DNA of 64,000 nucleotides from Pseudoalteromonas sp. 3D05. Lineage in GTDB: Bacteria > Pseudomonadota > Gammaproteobacteria > Enterobacterales > Alteromonadaceae. Location of the stretch: assembly GCF_002723455.1 (NCBI RefSeq), contig NZ_PDUS01000014.1, positions 53,572 through 117,571 of the forward strand, in the 5' to 3' direction. The notes beneath the pieces are model-generated. The model worked only from the letters and a program-made list of their open reading frames with translations. It was not told the origin of the DNA and did not search any database. A program made the position numbers and the translations under genes. Below are positions 45,438-55,327 of the stretch, piece after piece; the stretch's first letter is position 1, and each line of letters begins with the position of its first letter.

Positions 45438-45464
45438 GCCTTGTGAGTCAAAAACTCACAAGGC
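45438..45464. terminator. Hairpin between convergent lipoprotein and acetyltransferase genes
   Basis: GCCTTGTGAGT (45438-45448) pairs with ACTCACAAGGC (45454-45464) around a 5-base loop. T-runs on both sides are short. Confidence 0.75.
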
Positions 45465-45469
45465 AAACT

Positions 45470-45958
45470 TTATATTAACTTGCCGTATAGATTTGCATTA
45501 TAAAAAGTTCCCTCTTTATAAATCGCTTTTTCTAGTAAAGCCTCATGCTTAAAACCTGATTTAAGTAATACTTTATCTGAGCCTGTATTTCCATCAAAAA
45601 CAATTGCATGCAACCGAGCAATATCAGTTGTTGATTCAACTTGTTCTATCAATAACGCTAGGGCTTCAGTGACTATTCCTTGTCCCCAATACTCTTTTGC
45701 TAGCCAATAACCAACCTCTGCTGATTTACAATATTCAAGCTCACCTTTGATTGCGCTGACGCAACCAATAAATATGCCGCCTTTCTCAATTGCAAAAATT
45801 TCGCCTGCCTTACTGCCAATTTCAACCCACCAGCGGGCATCATCCATTGTATATGGCGACGGTATTTTTGGGGATAAAAATCGCTTTACATCGGGGTTAT
45901 TTAAGTGGTCGACGAGTAATGTTTTATCTTCTGGTTTAAAATCTCTTAAACGTAGCAT
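45470..45958 (-). CDS. GNAT-family N-acetyltransferase (RimJ/RimL-like)
   Basis: The 162-residue protein fits the Acetyltransf_3 group: LRLRDFKPEDKTLLVDHLNNPDVKRFL at the N-terminus, the acetyl-CoA-binding VGYWLAKEYWGQGIVTEAL in the middle, and NTGSDKVLLKSGFKHEALLEKAIYKEGTF at the C-terminus. Relatives acetylate N-termini of ribosomal proteins or small molecules; the substrate is unknown. It is convergent with the lipoprotein gene and runs in the same direction as the CHMI-like gene 23 bp upstream. Confidence 0.88.
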   Translation of the reverse strand: MLRLRDFKPEDKTLLVDHLNNPDVKRFLSPKIPSPYTMDDARWWVEIGSKAGEIFAIEKGGIFIGCVSAIKGELEYCKSAEVGYWLAKEYWGQGIVTEALALLIEQVESTTDIARLHAIVFDGNTGSDKVLLKSGFKHEALLEKAIYKEGTFYNANLYGKLI

Positions 45959-45981
45959 GGTATTCTTTTTTCGGTAAAAGC

Positions 45982-46326
45982 TTAAAGCTGGTTTTTGTTA
46001 CAATACGTCGCTTTTTCAAAGTCATTTATATTCATAGCGATATTTTTAATATCAGGAAACATCTCATTTAACTTAGTGACAACCGCTTTAGATAGTGCCG
46101 CTTTTTGTTCTGTAATGCGCCCTTGCATTATGTGCGTGAATACATGAATAAATGGCTCTTGCTTATTTCCGACTAAATAGCTATCAAAGGGATTAACTCT
46201 TACCTTTATATCACTTTCAATAAATAAGTCGGTGCTATGAGCAACCTTGTGTATTGCTTTATTAATCGTCATTTCATCATGGTCGTCTAAAATAGAACTG
46301 GCACAATCAATCACAAAATGTGGCAT
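45982..46326 (-). CDS. 5-carboxymethyl-2-hydroxymuconate isomerase (CHMI)-like tautomerase
   Basis: The 114-residue protein begins MPHFVIDCASSIL, giving the N-terminal catalytic Pro of the tautomerase superfamily after Met removal, with the CHMI-type spacing and ending. HpaF/CHMI enzymes act in homoprotocatechuate degradation, but no other hpa gene is present. The protein may therefore serve another keto-enol tautomerisation. AAGGAGTTTGTA precedes the ATG. Confidence 0.8.
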   Translation of the reverse strand: MPHFVIDCASSILDDHDEMTINKAIHKVAHSTDLFIESDIKVRVNPFDSYLVGNKQEPFIHVFTHIMQGRITEQKAALSKAVVTKLNEMFPDIKNIAMNINDFEKATYCNKNQL

Positions 46327-46358
46327 TACAAACTCCTTTTTAGTTGTTAAAAATATAA

Positions 46359-46829
46359 CTACTGATGGTATTTGCGTATCATCACTATTTTTCCATCTTC
46401 GACTTCAATAACATCCATAATAGTCCGGTTATATTCTATAGGCTGCTGGTTTTGCGGGTGAATACCTTTAGCATGATGACTATAGCGAATTGCAAAACCT
46501 GAGTTATTAAAAATAAATGTGTCGAGCAATTTTGCTTCATACTCGGTGTGAGCAGCTAGATAAAATGTCATGCCTTTGCGCATACTTTCTTTACCGTCAG
46601 GTGCTCGTGTATCATCACGCTGAAATGGAATATGTTGATTGCCTACATCATCACTTAATAACGCCAAAAAAGCTTCTAGCTCTTTATGTGTTGCGTTTGG
46701 TGCTTGAGTGGCTACCATTGTTGAAAAGTATTGTTGAGCAAGTGTCTCTAGCTCTTTGTTCGCAGCCGTAACACTGAGCGACGCACATATTAAAACCACA
46801 GAAAATATAATTTTTATCTTTTTCATCAT
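46359..46829 (-). CDS. Secreted NTF2/SnoaL-like protein
   Basis: A signal peptide (MMKKIKIIFSVVLICASLSVTA) precedes a cone-shaped NTF2-fold domain. It starts ELETLAQQYFSTMVA and ends NRTIMDVIEVEDGKIVMIRKYHQ, the usual SnoaL-like ending. A small-molecule binding or isomerase role in the periplasm is possible but not assignable. I start at the ATG at 46829, with TGGAATGC before it, and not at 46838. Confidence 0.78.
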   Translation of the reverse strand: MMKKIKIIFSVVLICASLSVTAANKELETLAQQYFSTMVATQAPNATHKELEAFLALLSDDVGNQHIPFQRDDTRAPDGKESMRKGMTFYLAAHTEYEAKLLDTFIFNNSGFAIRYSHHAKGIHPQNQQPIEYNRTIMDVIEVEDGKIVMIRKYHQ

Positions 46830-46908
46830 GCATTCCATTGATTAAATTACAGACATTATATAAACAATAAACAAATGAAATGTATAGCGTTATATTTTAA
46901 TGATTCAT

Positions 46909-47346
46909 TTAAAAAAGCAGATCAGTAAGGTAAAAACTACCACAAATATAGAGAAAATTAATGAAGGCTCTTACAGGCATTGAAAATTGAGAAAACGATA
47001 AGTTTAGTTTGAGGCTCAGCAGCACACACACCCCCATTAAACTAAACCAAGGGGTAAAAAAGCATAATAGCTTCCATTTTATTAGCATGACGGCTAAGTC
47101 GTGCAACGCCCCACTGATTGCAAATGTTACTATCACAGCACACCATTGAGGCAAAAATGATGATACCGGCTTCATCACATAGCGTGACAAGTAGTAACTC
47201 CAAATGGGATTCCAATAGCGCCAAAATAAATAAAATGAAGACGCCCCTAAAGAGCGTTTAAGCATGTTGCTCATTGAGCCCTTCGCGCCTAAAGGCACAC
47301 CAGTACGCTTTTTTACATATTGAGCAAGGGTAATATGATTAGACAC
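46909..47346 (-). CDS. Small MBOAT-like membrane protein
   Basis: The 145-residue protein has about three or four membrane segments and motifs reminiscent of MBOAT/wax-synthase acyltransferases: FYLFWRYWNPIWSYYLSRYV and the conserved-His segment AISGALHDLAVMLIKW. Canonical MBOAT proteins are far longer (350-500 residues), so this is a reduced form or a fragment; no frameshift is evident. GTG start with AGGAG six bases upstream. It forms a loose same-strand group with the DUF4019-like and NTF2-like genes. Confidence 0.65.
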   Translation of the reverse strand: MSNHITLAQYVKKRTGVPLGAKGSMSNMLKRSLGASSFYLFWRYWNPIWSYYLSRYVMKPVSSFLPQWCAVIVTFAISGALHDLAVMLIKWKLLCFFTPWFSLMGVCVLLSLKLNLSFSQFSMPVRAFINFLYICGSFYLTDLLF

Positions 47347-47379
47347 ATTGGCTCCTAGGCTGATTAAATAGCCAATTAA

Positions 47380-47775
47380 CTATTGAATAAAATAACCGAT
47401 AACTAACCATTTTTGATCCGACTTTTTTAAAGTAACCGTTTCTGTCGACTCAGATCTATTAGCAAAATCAGTATTAAATTGCAGTAATACATACTCACCT
47501 TTAGGTAGCTGTGGCAATGAATCAAACGTTTTACGGTTTAGTTGCTGACGGGATTTAACATCACCTAGCGGGTTACGAACCTCCCCTAGTTTTGATACCC
47601 AAAGGTCTTGGCTTACATTTTCTTTAAAAAATGTACCACTATGCTGCCAACTCAACGAGTAGTCACCACTATCTACTAAAGCTAACCACTGTGTAGCGGC
47701 TGTTTGCTCTTCATTGGCTTGCAGATTAAATGTAGCAAAAACCATAAAGACCAATAAAACACATTGCTTTTTCAT
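47380..47775 (-). CDS. Secreted DUF4019-like protein
   Basis: A signal peptide (KKQCVLLVFMVFATFNLQA) precedes a 110-residue domain starting ATQWLALVDSGDYSLSWQHSGTFFKENVS. It ends VTLKKSDQKWLVIGYFIQ, which I recognise as DUF4019. The function is unknown. AAGGAGTTTTG precedes the ATG at 47775. It is 33 bp upstream of the MBOAT-like gene. Confidence 0.8.
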   Translation of the reverse strand: MKKQCVLLVFMVFATFNLQANEEQTAATQWLALVDSGDYSLSWQHSGTFFKENVSQDLWVSKLGEVRNPLGDVKSRQQLNRKTFDSLPQLPKGEYVLLQFNTDFANRSESTETVTLKKSDQKWLVIGYFIQ

Positions 47776-47868
47776 CAAAACTCCTTGTTAAAAATTGTCG
47801 TTTCAGCCTACTAAAGAGCGCTTAATTTTTAAAGTATTGTTTATCAAACAGTGTCAATTTCATTCTGC

Positions 47869-50295
47869 TCACATCTTACTTTTCACTTTGTTGGTGGCAA
47901 CACTATTAGCTGGGTCATCGGGCCAAAAATGTTTGGGGTAACGGCCTTTCATTTCTTTTTGTACTTCGCGATAACTGGTTGCCCAAAAGTGAGCTAAATC
48001 TTGAGTTAGTTGCAATGAACGTTTACCTGGCGATAATAACTCCATCAGTAATGGCAATTTACCTTGGGCAAGTAGAGGAGAGCTTGTCATACCGTACACT
48101 TCTTGCATACGCACGCTAAGCTTTGCAGGGCCATCAAGTTGATAGCTTATTTTAATATTTGAACCGCTTGGCACAGCTAAGCGCAGTGGTAATAATGCTT
48201 TCAATGCCGTTTGTTGTTGCCAATCAAAACCGTTTTGCAGTGCTTCAAAATAGTTAAACTTTTTAAGTTGATCCAGGGTTTTTATATCTTGCAGGTATAC
48301 GCCGAGCCAAGTATCAGCTTGCTCAATAAGCGATTGCTCTGTAATTGGTGGAAACTGCTCAGGTAAAAGTTTATAAGCTAAACTCATGCGAATAAGTAAT
48401 TGCTGGGCATCGGGTTGCTCGTTAAAAATTGCAAAACCGTGCTTTCTAAATAAGCTAAGCCATGCTTTGGCACGCTCATTTTTATCAAGCTTTTGTTTAC
48501 TGGGTTGACTGCTAAGAGTTATAGCACCGAGCTTAACTTCATCTTGATGAATAAAGCGCGCTGCTTTTTCGTCAAACTCACAGCGAGTTTGCTCAGTGAA
48601 TAAGTGCGGCAAATACTCCTCAAGCTCAAATGGGCTTAACGCTGTTGCTGCAAATATCCGCCCACCTTTATGGCCGCCCATAGTTGCTATTGCTAGATAT
48701 TCGTCGTTGTGCCAATAGTCGCTATTAAGTTCAGCGCCAGCGCCATTAGCAAGTAAGTATCCATTACCGCGCTTTTTGGCTATGCGATCTGGGTAAGCAA
48801 GTGCGACTAGTACGCTAAGGTATTCACTCTTTAGTTCGCTTTTTTTATCGTTTACTTTTAAACGGCTATGCCAATACTTAAGCTGCTGTTTAAATACTGG
48901 ATGAGGCCGTTGTTGCATACTGTGCAGGGCAACATTAAGCTCAGCAGCGCAATTAATGCGGCTTTCTAATAAGGCGACCAAATAAATAGCTAACTGATAT
49001 ATGCCTTCGCATTGTTGATCTAACTGCTGCGCTTTTAATAACATGTGTGCCAAGCGAATATCAGCACCAAATGTTAGCATTTTACTGCCAAGCTCAGTCA
49101 GCTTACCCTTATCATCTAACGCTTCTAACATCTGTAGTAAGCTCAACCCTTGTTTAGCTTGCTGCTCAGTTGGTTTATCCAGCAATGTTAGCTCATTAAT
49201 ATCAGCGCCCCACAGCTTGGCTTCGAGCATAAGCTGGCTAATATCTGAGGTGAGAATCTCTGGGCTATCATGGCTATTGCGCCGTTCAAATGTTTGCTTT
49301 GAGCCCAATCTGTAAACCACGCCAGGCTCTATACGTCCAGCACGTCCTGCACGTTGCACTGCTGATGAACGCGAAATACTTTGCGTAGTAAGCTCTGTTA
49401 CCCCGGTTTTTAAATTAAAACTGGCAGCGCGGCGTTTACCGCTATCAACAACAATGCGGATGCCTTCAATGGTCAAACTGGTTTCAGCGACATTCGTTGT
49501 CAGTACTATTTTTCGTTTGCCCTGAACGACTGGTGCAATAGCAGCTTGTTGCTGGCTTTTATCTTGCTCACCAAACAGGGTAAATACCTCACAATCAGCA
49601 GGTAAATCATTAAGCGCTTGTTGAACACGCACTATTTCGCGTTGCCCTGGTAAAAACACTAATACACTGCCCCCTTGCTCGCTCAGTGCTTGCTTAATTA
49701 TGGCGGGTATTTCTTCAAGCCAGCGGCTTTCATCTTTTAGCGGAATATACACTTCGTCAATTGGGAAGCTTCGCCCTTGCGATTGAACTACAGGGCAGTC
49801 AAAAAAAGCCACATATCGCTCAGTATCAAGTGTTGCCGACATAAGCAAAATAGTTAAATCTTCGCGCAACGCAGCTTGGCTCTCAAGTGCAAAAGCCAAG
49901 GACGTATCAGCTGCAATGGAGCGTTCATGGAATTCATCAAATATCAGTAAATCAACATCACTTAGCTCAGGGTCATTTTGCAGCATGCGCGTGAGCATGC
50001 CCTCGGTCACAATCTCAAGGCGGGTATGAGCGCTTACTTTGCTTTCACCGCGCACCCGCAAGCCTACACTTTGGCCGACAGGCTCACCTTGGCAACTAGC
50101 CAAATAATTTGCAATATTACGCGCAGCTAAACGTCGTGGCTCCAGCATAACAATGCGTTTAAAGTGCCCGTCACGCATTAAGTTTAGCGGCAACCAAGTT
50201 GACTTACCTGCACCAGGGGGGGCTTGCAGTAAGGTCATCGGGTTTGTTTTTAATGTATTGACAAGTTGTTGATAGATATCCTGAACGGGCAGCAC
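47869..50295 (-). CDS. hrpB: ATP-dependent helicase HrpB
   Basis: The 808-residue DExH-box helicase matches HrpB. Walker A is LLQAPPGAGKST (about 22-33), RLAARNIA is motif Ia, DLLIFDEFHERS is the DExH motif, SATLDTER motif III, TNVAETSLTIEGIRIVVDSG motif V and QRAGRAGR motif VI. A long HrpB-type C-terminal region follows, including WPDDPANSVAT. Its cellular role is poorly defined. The start is a GTG at 50295 with AGGTGA upstream; an in-frame TAA just before it rules out a longer start. Confidence 0.95.
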   Translation of the reverse strand: MLPVQDIYQQLVNTLKTNPMTLLQAPPGAGKSTWLPLNLMRDGHFKRIVMLEPRRLAARNIANYLASCQGEPVGQSVGLRVRGESKVSAHTRLEIVTEGMLTRMLQNDPELSDVDLLIFDEFHERSIAADTSLAFALESQAALREDLTILLMSATLDTERYVAFFDCPVVQSQGRSFPIDEVYIPLKDESRWLEEIPAIIKQALSEQGGSVLVFLPGQREIVRVQQALNDLPADCEVFTLFGEQDKSQQQAAIAPVVQGKRKIVLTTNVAETSLTIEGIRIVVDSGKRRAASFNLKTGVTELTTQSISRSSAVQRAGRAGRIEPGVVYRLGSKQTFERRNSHDSPEILTSDISQLMLEAKLWGADINELTLLDKPTEQQAKQGLSLLQMLEALDDKGKLTELGSKMLTFGADIRLAHMLLKAQQLDQQCEGIYQLAIYLVALLESRINCAAELNVALHSMQQRPHPVFKQQLKYWHSRLKVNDKKSELKSEYLSVLVALAYPDRIAKKRGNGYLLANGAGAELNSDYWHNDEYLAIATMGGHKGGRIFAATALSPFELEEYLPHLFTEQTRCEFDEKAARFIHQDEVKLGAITLSSQPSKQKLDKNERAKAWLSLFRKHGFAIFNEQPDAQQLLIRMSLAYKLLPEQFPPITEQSLIEQADTWLGVYLQDIKTLDQLKKFNYFEALQNGFDWQQQTALKALLPLRLAVPSGSNIKISYQLDGPAKLSVRMQEVYGMTSSPLLAQGKLPLLMELLSPGKRSLQLTQDLAHFWATSYREVQKEMKGRYPKHFWPDDPANSVATNKVKSKM

Positions 50296-50377
50296 GCTTT
50301 ACTCACCTAAGTTGGCTTTTTAGCTAGTGTATCAAACTAAATAAAACCCGTGCTGCAAAAATTATTTGCTCTATCAA

Positions 50378-50418
50378 ATCAGTTTACTGTTTAACCGTAG
50401 GCTAAACAGTAAACTGAT
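50378..50418 (-). terminator. 16-bp perfect inverted repeat over the chemoreceptor stop codon
   Basis: ATCAGTTTACTGTTTA (50378-50393) is the exact complement of 50403-50418, with a 9-base loop. The arm at 50403-50418 covers the last codons and part of the stop of the chemoreceptor gene. No T-run follows, so it may protect the mRNA 3' end or terminate weakly before hrpB. Confidence 0.6.
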
Positions 50419-53149
50419 CCATTAAGCTCTTCAACGCTTCTGCATCTTTTGATAAGCTGTTGCTAGAAGAATTAGTATTTTCAACAAGCTCGCCATTCAT
50501 CTGAATGATCCTATCCATCTCTTTTACCGCGCTATTAATTTGCGCAATACCTGATGATTGCTCGCTGCTAGCACTGGCAATATCTTGCATAAGTGATGCT
50601 AAATTTTTAATGCTTGAAACTATATCACTTAACGTCTTTCCTGACTTTGCAGCTAACTCCATTCCGTGTTGCACTTTTTCTGAACTATCATTTAATAGCC
50701 CAGCAATACTTTTTGATGCATTACCACTGCGCTGTGCCAAGTTTCTGACCTCTGCTGCAACAACGGCAAAACCACGGCCTTTTTCACCCGCTCGGGCAGC
50801 TTCAACAGCTGCATTCAATGCTAACAAATTTGTTTGAAAAGCAATTTCGTTTATTACTTCTATAATATTTGAAATTTCAGTAGAGCTATTACTTATTTCC
50901 TTCATTGCTTTAACTGTATTATTAACTAACTCCCCTCCTTCTTGCGCCTGCTGATCTGTCACTATTGCAAGCTCATTTGCCTTATGCGCATTGGTAGAGT
51001 TTACTTTTACGGTTTCTGTCATTTCCCCCATCGATGCTGTTGTTTCTTCAATTGATGCGGCCTGTGACTCTGTGCGTGTATTTAAATCATTCATCCCTGC
51101 GCGAATATTATGAGAGGAGCCTGTAATTGTTAGGGTTGTTGACGTAATTTCAGACACCATGTTTGAAAGGTTACTTACACTTGTATTTACAGAACGTTTT
51201 AACTCGTTAAATTGGCCTTCGTAATTACCTTGAATTTGTTGACTCAAGTTGCCCTCTGAGAGTGAGTGCATTACAGTAATGCATTCACCCAAGGGAGCTG
51301 ATATGGCATCAAGTGTGCTGTTTATCCCTTTAACAATCGATAAAAATTCACCATTATGATTTTGTTCATTTGCTCTGGCCTGTATATCCCCTTGGCTTGC
51401 AGCACTGGCTAAACGAGCACTGTCTTGCACCATATTCTGAATAGCTAAAATACTGGTTTCTAAACTTGTTTTAATTTGTAAAAAATCACCTTGATACTTA
51501 TCACTCAAAGCTTGAGGTAACTTTCCGACGGCAATATCGTCTAAATAATGGGATGTGAGCTGTACCGGCTCAATGATCGAATCTAATGTTGAGTTTATGC
51601 CTTGGATTATCTTTTTAAAGTCACCTTGATGTTTTTCTTCATCAGCCCGCTTTGACAATAACCCTTGTGAGGCAGCATCCACTAAATAATTAGTGTCATT
51701 TATTAATTCTTTAATCGCGTTAGTTGATGTTTCAAGGCTTTGCTTAATTTCTAAAAAATCACCTTGGTAACTTCCATCAATCGATGTTGGTATATTACCT
51801 TTTGCTATATGATTTAAGTAATCACGGGTTTGATCTATTGGACTAACTATAGCATCGAGCATTCTATTGATGCCTGAAGATAAAACCAGCATAAATCCAC
51901 TGTAGCCTTGAGTGCTTAATCTCGACGCTAACTTACCCGCTACAGCGGCTTGGATGATTGTCTCTATTTGTGACTCAGCTTGACGCTGCTGTGTTAAATC
52001 TGTCAGTTCATATACCACTCCATTTGACTGTCCAGCGTCATCAAGTACAGGGTTGGCAATTATATTTAATATGACATGTTCAAATTCGGCTTCACAGTTA
52101 ACTTGTTGTGACTCACCTTTTTGTATAGTTGGCAATTGCTCATGGCCTGCAAATAATTGCTTTATTTCTAGCGACATTAACTCTCGCGTATGACCAATAG
52201 CTCCCTGATACTGGGAAAATAATGCCTGACATTGTTGGTTAGCGTAAATAATAACGCCATCTTGGTTTGCAAGCATAACGGGAGACGTTGCATTATCAAG
52301 CGCTTGCTTTATCCTGCCGTTTTCTTGTGCTTGTGTTCGTTGATACTCCATTTTTTGGGTCAGGTCATCTTGCATTTTATTTAAGTTGTCTTGCATTGCA
52401 TCTAAATTTAACAGCAACTTACCTATTTCATCCTTGCTATGTACTCTGATCTCATTTGCAAGATTTCCTTTTGCTATTTGGTCAGCAATTTTAGAGGCTG
52501 CTAAAACAGGTTTAATGATCAGCTTTTGCACATAAAAAGTGAGCAACAATATTACAATAAAGGCTAAGACCACCAGCACAACCGTACTTTGTGTTATAAA
52601 TGTTTCTTTTTTTGCGATCAGGCTGTTAGTTTTGGTGTTAACCAAGTTATCAATACTGCTATTGAGATCTGCCAACAAAGACACCGCAGCTCTATCAATG
52701 CCTTTTACTGCTCTATCTCCAGCTTGCGTATTATAGTTAGCGGCTTTAAAAGCTATTAACCCCTCACGGTAAAGCTGCCCTAGTTTTTCATGTTCAACCT
52801 TAAACTCTTTTACCTGTTTAAGCATGCTAGGGGGTAAATAAGATGATTTAATAAGCTCGTTGGTAATTTTTACGACTGCTTGTTCTTTTTCTTTAAAACT
52901 CGCCAAGTACTTCTCATACTGTTGAGGGTTTTCCCCACGAATAAGAATATTTTTCCACTCTTGTACTTGGGATTTAAACTGATTTAAAACAAGGCTCACT
53001 TGCTGGCGAGAATGTAACTCTTGATTTATGAGGCTATCTAAATCTTTTGCAACACCTTGAACAACGTAAAGAGCAAACAATGCACCTACTAAAATAAAGA
53101 AAAATGCACTTACAATAGTTAACATTAGCTTTGCTTTAATACTTTTCAT
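50402..53149 (-). CDS. Methyl-accepting chemotaxis protein with PAS and serial HAMP-like domains
   Basis: The 915-residue chemoreceptor has TM1 (about 9-30), a helical periplasmic sensor, TM2 (about 188-210), a canonical HAMP (about 211-265) and a PAS domain (about 285-390). Three further HAMP-like modules follow, about 90 residues apart ([84 protein letters not shown]). The kinase-control hairpin is [41 protein letters not shown]. There is no CheR-binding pentapeptide at the C-terminus. The ligand is unknown. It is well separated from the csbD gene upstream. Confidence 0.93.
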   Translation of the reverse strand: MKSIKAKLMLTIVSAFFFILVGALFALYVVQGVAKDLDSLINQELHSRQQVSLVLNQFKSQVQEWKNILIRGENPQQYEKYLASFKEKEQAVVKITNELIKSSYLPPSMLKQVKEFKVEHEKLGQLYREGLIAFKAANYNTQAGDRAVKGIDRAAVSLLADLNSSIDNLVNTKTNSLIAKKETFITQSTVVLVVLAFIVILLLTFYVQKLIIKPVLAASKIADQIAKGNLANEIRVHSKDEIGKLLLNLDAMQDNLNKMQDDLTQKMEYQRTQAQENGRIKQALDNATSPVMLANQDGVIIYANQQCQALFSQYQGAIGHTRELMSLEIKQLFAGHEQLPTIQKGESQQVNCEAEFEHVILNIIANPVLDDAGQSNGVVYELTDLTQQRQAESQIETIIQAAVAGKLASRLSTQGYSGFMLVLSSGINRMLDAIVSPIDQTRDYLNHIAKGNIPTSIDGSYQGDFLEIKQSLETSTNAIKELINDTNYLVDAASQGLLSKRADEEKHQGDFKKIIQGINSTLDSIIEPVQLTSHYLDDIAVGKLPQALSDKYQGDFLQIKTSLETSILAIQNMVQDSARLASAASQGDIQARANEQNHNGEFLSIVKGINSTLDAISAPLGECITVMHSLSEGNLSQQIQGNYEGQFNELKRSVNTSVSNLSNMVSEITSTTLTITGSSHNIRAGMNDLNTRTESQAASIEETTASMGEMTETVKVNSTNAHKANELAIVTDQQAQEGGELVNNTVKAMKEISNSSTEISNIIEVINEIAFQTNLLALNAAVEAARAGEKGRGFAVVAAEVRNLAQRSGNASKSIAGLLNDSSEKVQHGMELAAKSGKTLSDIVSSIKNLASLMQDIASASSEQSSGIAQINSAVKEMDRIIQMNGELVENTNSSSNSLSKDAEALKSLMDQFTV

Positions 53150-53432
53150 CCACCCCAGTCCTTTGTTATTACACTTTTATGACGCTCTATAAAATGTAGT
53201 AATAAATTTAGCTTTAACAACTATTTATTTTATAAAAGCTTATTTCGGTAAAGTTATGTGTCTGAAATAATTACAGAGCACCTTGTAAGAACGATGTAAT
53301 TTTAAATCTAACAAAATGAATTTTTTGAGCGGAACTTGTAAGACTCTGATTTTTATACAACTTAAAATCTGGTGTGGAGCTTGCTTATTTACTAATGAAA
53401 GTAAATTCATTAACCAATATAAGGAGCTAATT

Positions 53433-53630
53433 ATGAACAGTGATCGTATCGAAGGTAATTGGAAAGAACTTAAGGGTAAAGCGCAACAAAAGTGGGGCGA
53501 CCTTACCAACGACGATTTAGACAAAATCGAAGGTAGCCGTACAGAGCTGGTTGGTAAAATCCAACAGAAATACGGTAAATCTAAAGAAGAAGCTGAGCGC
53601 GAAGTTAACGACTTTGAAAAAAGCCATTAA
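53433..53630 (+). CDS. CsbD-family stress protein
   Basis: The 65-residue hydrophilic protein starts MNSDRIEGNWKELKGKAQQKWGDLTNDD and has the CsbD repeat-like GSRTELVGKIQQKYGKSKEEAEREV. Members are general-stress proteins of unknown mechanism, often abundant in stationary phase. The ATG at 53433 is chosen because AAGGAGCTAATT lies just before it; a longer frame back to 53316 is a run-through. A strong terminator follows. Confidence 0.93.
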   Translation: MNSDRIEGNWKELKGKAQQKWGDLTNDDLDKIEGSRTELVGKIQQKYGKSKEEAEREVNDFEKSH

Positions 53631-53649
53631 TTCATAAATGCTTAGCAGC

Positions 53650-53675
53650 AAAAAACCGCCGTTTGGCGGTTTTTT
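53650..53675 (+). terminator. Terminator of the csbD-family gene
   Basis: AAAAAACCGCC (53650-53660) pairs with GGCGGTTTTTT (53665-53675) around GTTT. It can serve the convergent racemase gene as well. Confidence 0.93.
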
Positions 53676-53709
53676 ATTATCCACTAAATAATGGTTATTC
53701 AACCTAAAA

Positions 53710-54405
53710 TCATTTAGATAACGCTAATTTCACTGCCTCTTGCGCATGTATTTTAGCAGTATCATATAGAGGCACATTCGTGTGTTGCGGCTTTACCAAC
53801 AACGCTATTTCTGTACACCCTAAAATGACAGCCTGAGCACCTTGATCAAAAAGACGCTGTATAACGTGTAGGTATTGCGTTCTCGAACCATCGTTTATCT
53901 TACCTAAGCAAAGCTCCGAATAAATAACATCATGAATAACTTTTTGCTCTGCTAACTCTGGAGTAATTACTTCAATATTATGTTTATCGACTAAACGCTT
54001 TTTATAGAAGTCTTGCTCCATGGTAAATTGCGTCCCCAACAACCCTACTCGCGAAATGTTATCGCGTTTTAGTTGCTCAGCCGTGGCATCGGCAATGTGC
54101 AAAATTGGAATGCTAATATTACTGGCAATCTCATCGGCCACTTTGTGCATTGTGTTGGTACAAATTAGCAAAAAATCGGCACCACCAGCCTCTACTGACT
54201 TTGCAGCTTGGGTAAGTATATTCGCAGTCTCGGCCAAATTCCCTTGATGCTGTAATTTTTCAATTTCAGCAAAATCAACGCTAACCATACAAATTTTTGC
54301 ACTGTGCAGCCCACCCAACGAATTTTTAACGCCTTCATTTAAGGCCTTATAATAGCTGGTTGTTGACTCCCAGCTCATGCCTCCGAGCATGCCGATTGTT
54401 TTCAT
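53710..54405 (-). CDS. Aspartate/glutamate racemase family protein
   Basis: The 231-residue cytosolic, PLP-independent racemase-fold protein opens with MKTIGMLGGMSWESTTSYYKALNEGV. It has the two catalytic Cys in LICTNTMHK (about residue 83) and LGCTEIALL (about 196). Both half sites are intact, so activity as an aspartate or broad-spectrum amino-acid racemase (YgeA-like) is likely. Monocistronic, convergent with the csbD gene. Confidence 0.9.
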   Translation of the reverse strand: MKTIGMLGGMSWESTTSYYKALNEGVKNSLGGLHSAKICMVSVDFAEIEKLQHQGNLAETANILTQAAKSVEAGGADFLLICTNTMHKVADEIASNISIPILHIADATAEQLKRDNISRVGLLGTQFTMEQDFYKKRLVDKHNIEVITPELAEQKVIHDVIYSELCLGKINDGSRTQYLHVIQRLFDQGAQAVILGCTEIALLVKPQHTNVPLYDTAKIHAQEAVKLALSK

Positions 54406-54477
54406 CGCTAGTTACCACTTTTAATTACAGTTTGCGCTTAACAGCAAATTAAAAAATAGCTGCTCTTCACTAGATAC

Positions 54478-55245
54478 TTAATTAGCCTTATTAACTGCAC
54501 TGATCACAGCGTCAGACAATAACAACTTCTCGTCTTTGTATACTTCAAGCCAACCGGGTGGTGAGGTATCACAACCAATTACCGTGACTTGCAATACGTA
54601 GCTATAGCGGCCGTTTTTAAATGTGTAGCTATGATTACCGCCACTGCCTTCAAATTCAAGCTCACCTTTTAGTAAGACTATATCTGGCTTATCACTGGTT
54701 TTTTTACCTTTACTCCATGACGCATAACGGTAGTTTCCATCACCTAAATTATCAACACGAACACGATATTTAGCCGTTTGCCAATCTAATATTGGCTTTG
54801 TAAAAGTACTAACACTTGGGTGCAGCGCTTGTTTATCGGCTGTTATTAAATTCTCTGCTAGCGACTGCTCTTTCGCTGTTTGATGATTTATCCCGATAAT
54901 TTTACCGTCGGTATCAACCCAAACGATACCACTATTTAGCATAATGCCTCGCCAGCCCACTTTATCCCAATCAGTATCGATATTTGACTTGGCAACCTGT
55001 TTAATGAGCGTCTCATCAAACACTTCATCAAAACGCTCTATCAACTCAGCTTCATTTTTAATAGCAGGCAGTGGGTATCGTCTTTTTAGCGGGTAACGTA
55101 TAAGCGCTGCAATAGCCGCTCTATTATCAGCTTTAAACGCTGTAATAATAGGGGAAATATTTTGATGATATTGCTGCTCAAGCGCAAAACTATTCGCATT
55201 GAATAAAAAGGCCAAGCTCAAGATAATATAATGAGGGAGCTTCAT
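54478..55245 (-). CDS. Secreted protein of unknown function
   Basis: I place the start at 55245 (AAAGGACCACAC before the ATG), which gives a clean signal peptide (KLPHYIILSLAFLFNANSFA) and a 255-residue protein; the frame continues upstream but into the preceding gene. The first third is charged (RYPLKRRYPLPAIKNEAELIERFDEVFDE). The rest looks beta-rich (YRVRVDNLGDGNYRYASWS, NHSYTFKNGRYSYVLQVTVIG, GWLEVYKDEKLLL). No known family. It lies 82 bp after the DUF6559-like gene. Confidence 0.75.
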   Translation of the reverse strand: MKLPHYIILSLAFLFNANSFALEQQYHQNISPIITAFKADNRAAIAALIRYPLKRRYPLPAIKNEAELIERFDEVFDETLIKQVAKSNIDTDWDKVGWRGIMLNSGIVWVDTDGKIIGINHQTAKEQSLAENLITADKQALHPSVSTFTKPILDWQTAKYRVRVDNLGDGNYRYASWSKGKKTSDKPDIVLLKGELEFEGSGGNHSYTFKNGRYSYVLQVTVIGCDTSPPGWLEVYKDEKLLLSDAVISAVNKAN

Positions 55246-55327
55246 GTGTGGTCCTTTAATTAAAGTCATTAAGTTGAATACCAATAAAGAACAAAAAATG
55301 TTAGCTGAAAGTTTAAAAGCTAAGTAA

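Noticed and set aside
53316..53432. N-terminal extension of the CsbD-family protein
   Set aside because: The extension is hydrophobic/Cys-rich, outside the family length, and the inner ATG has an ideal ribosome site.
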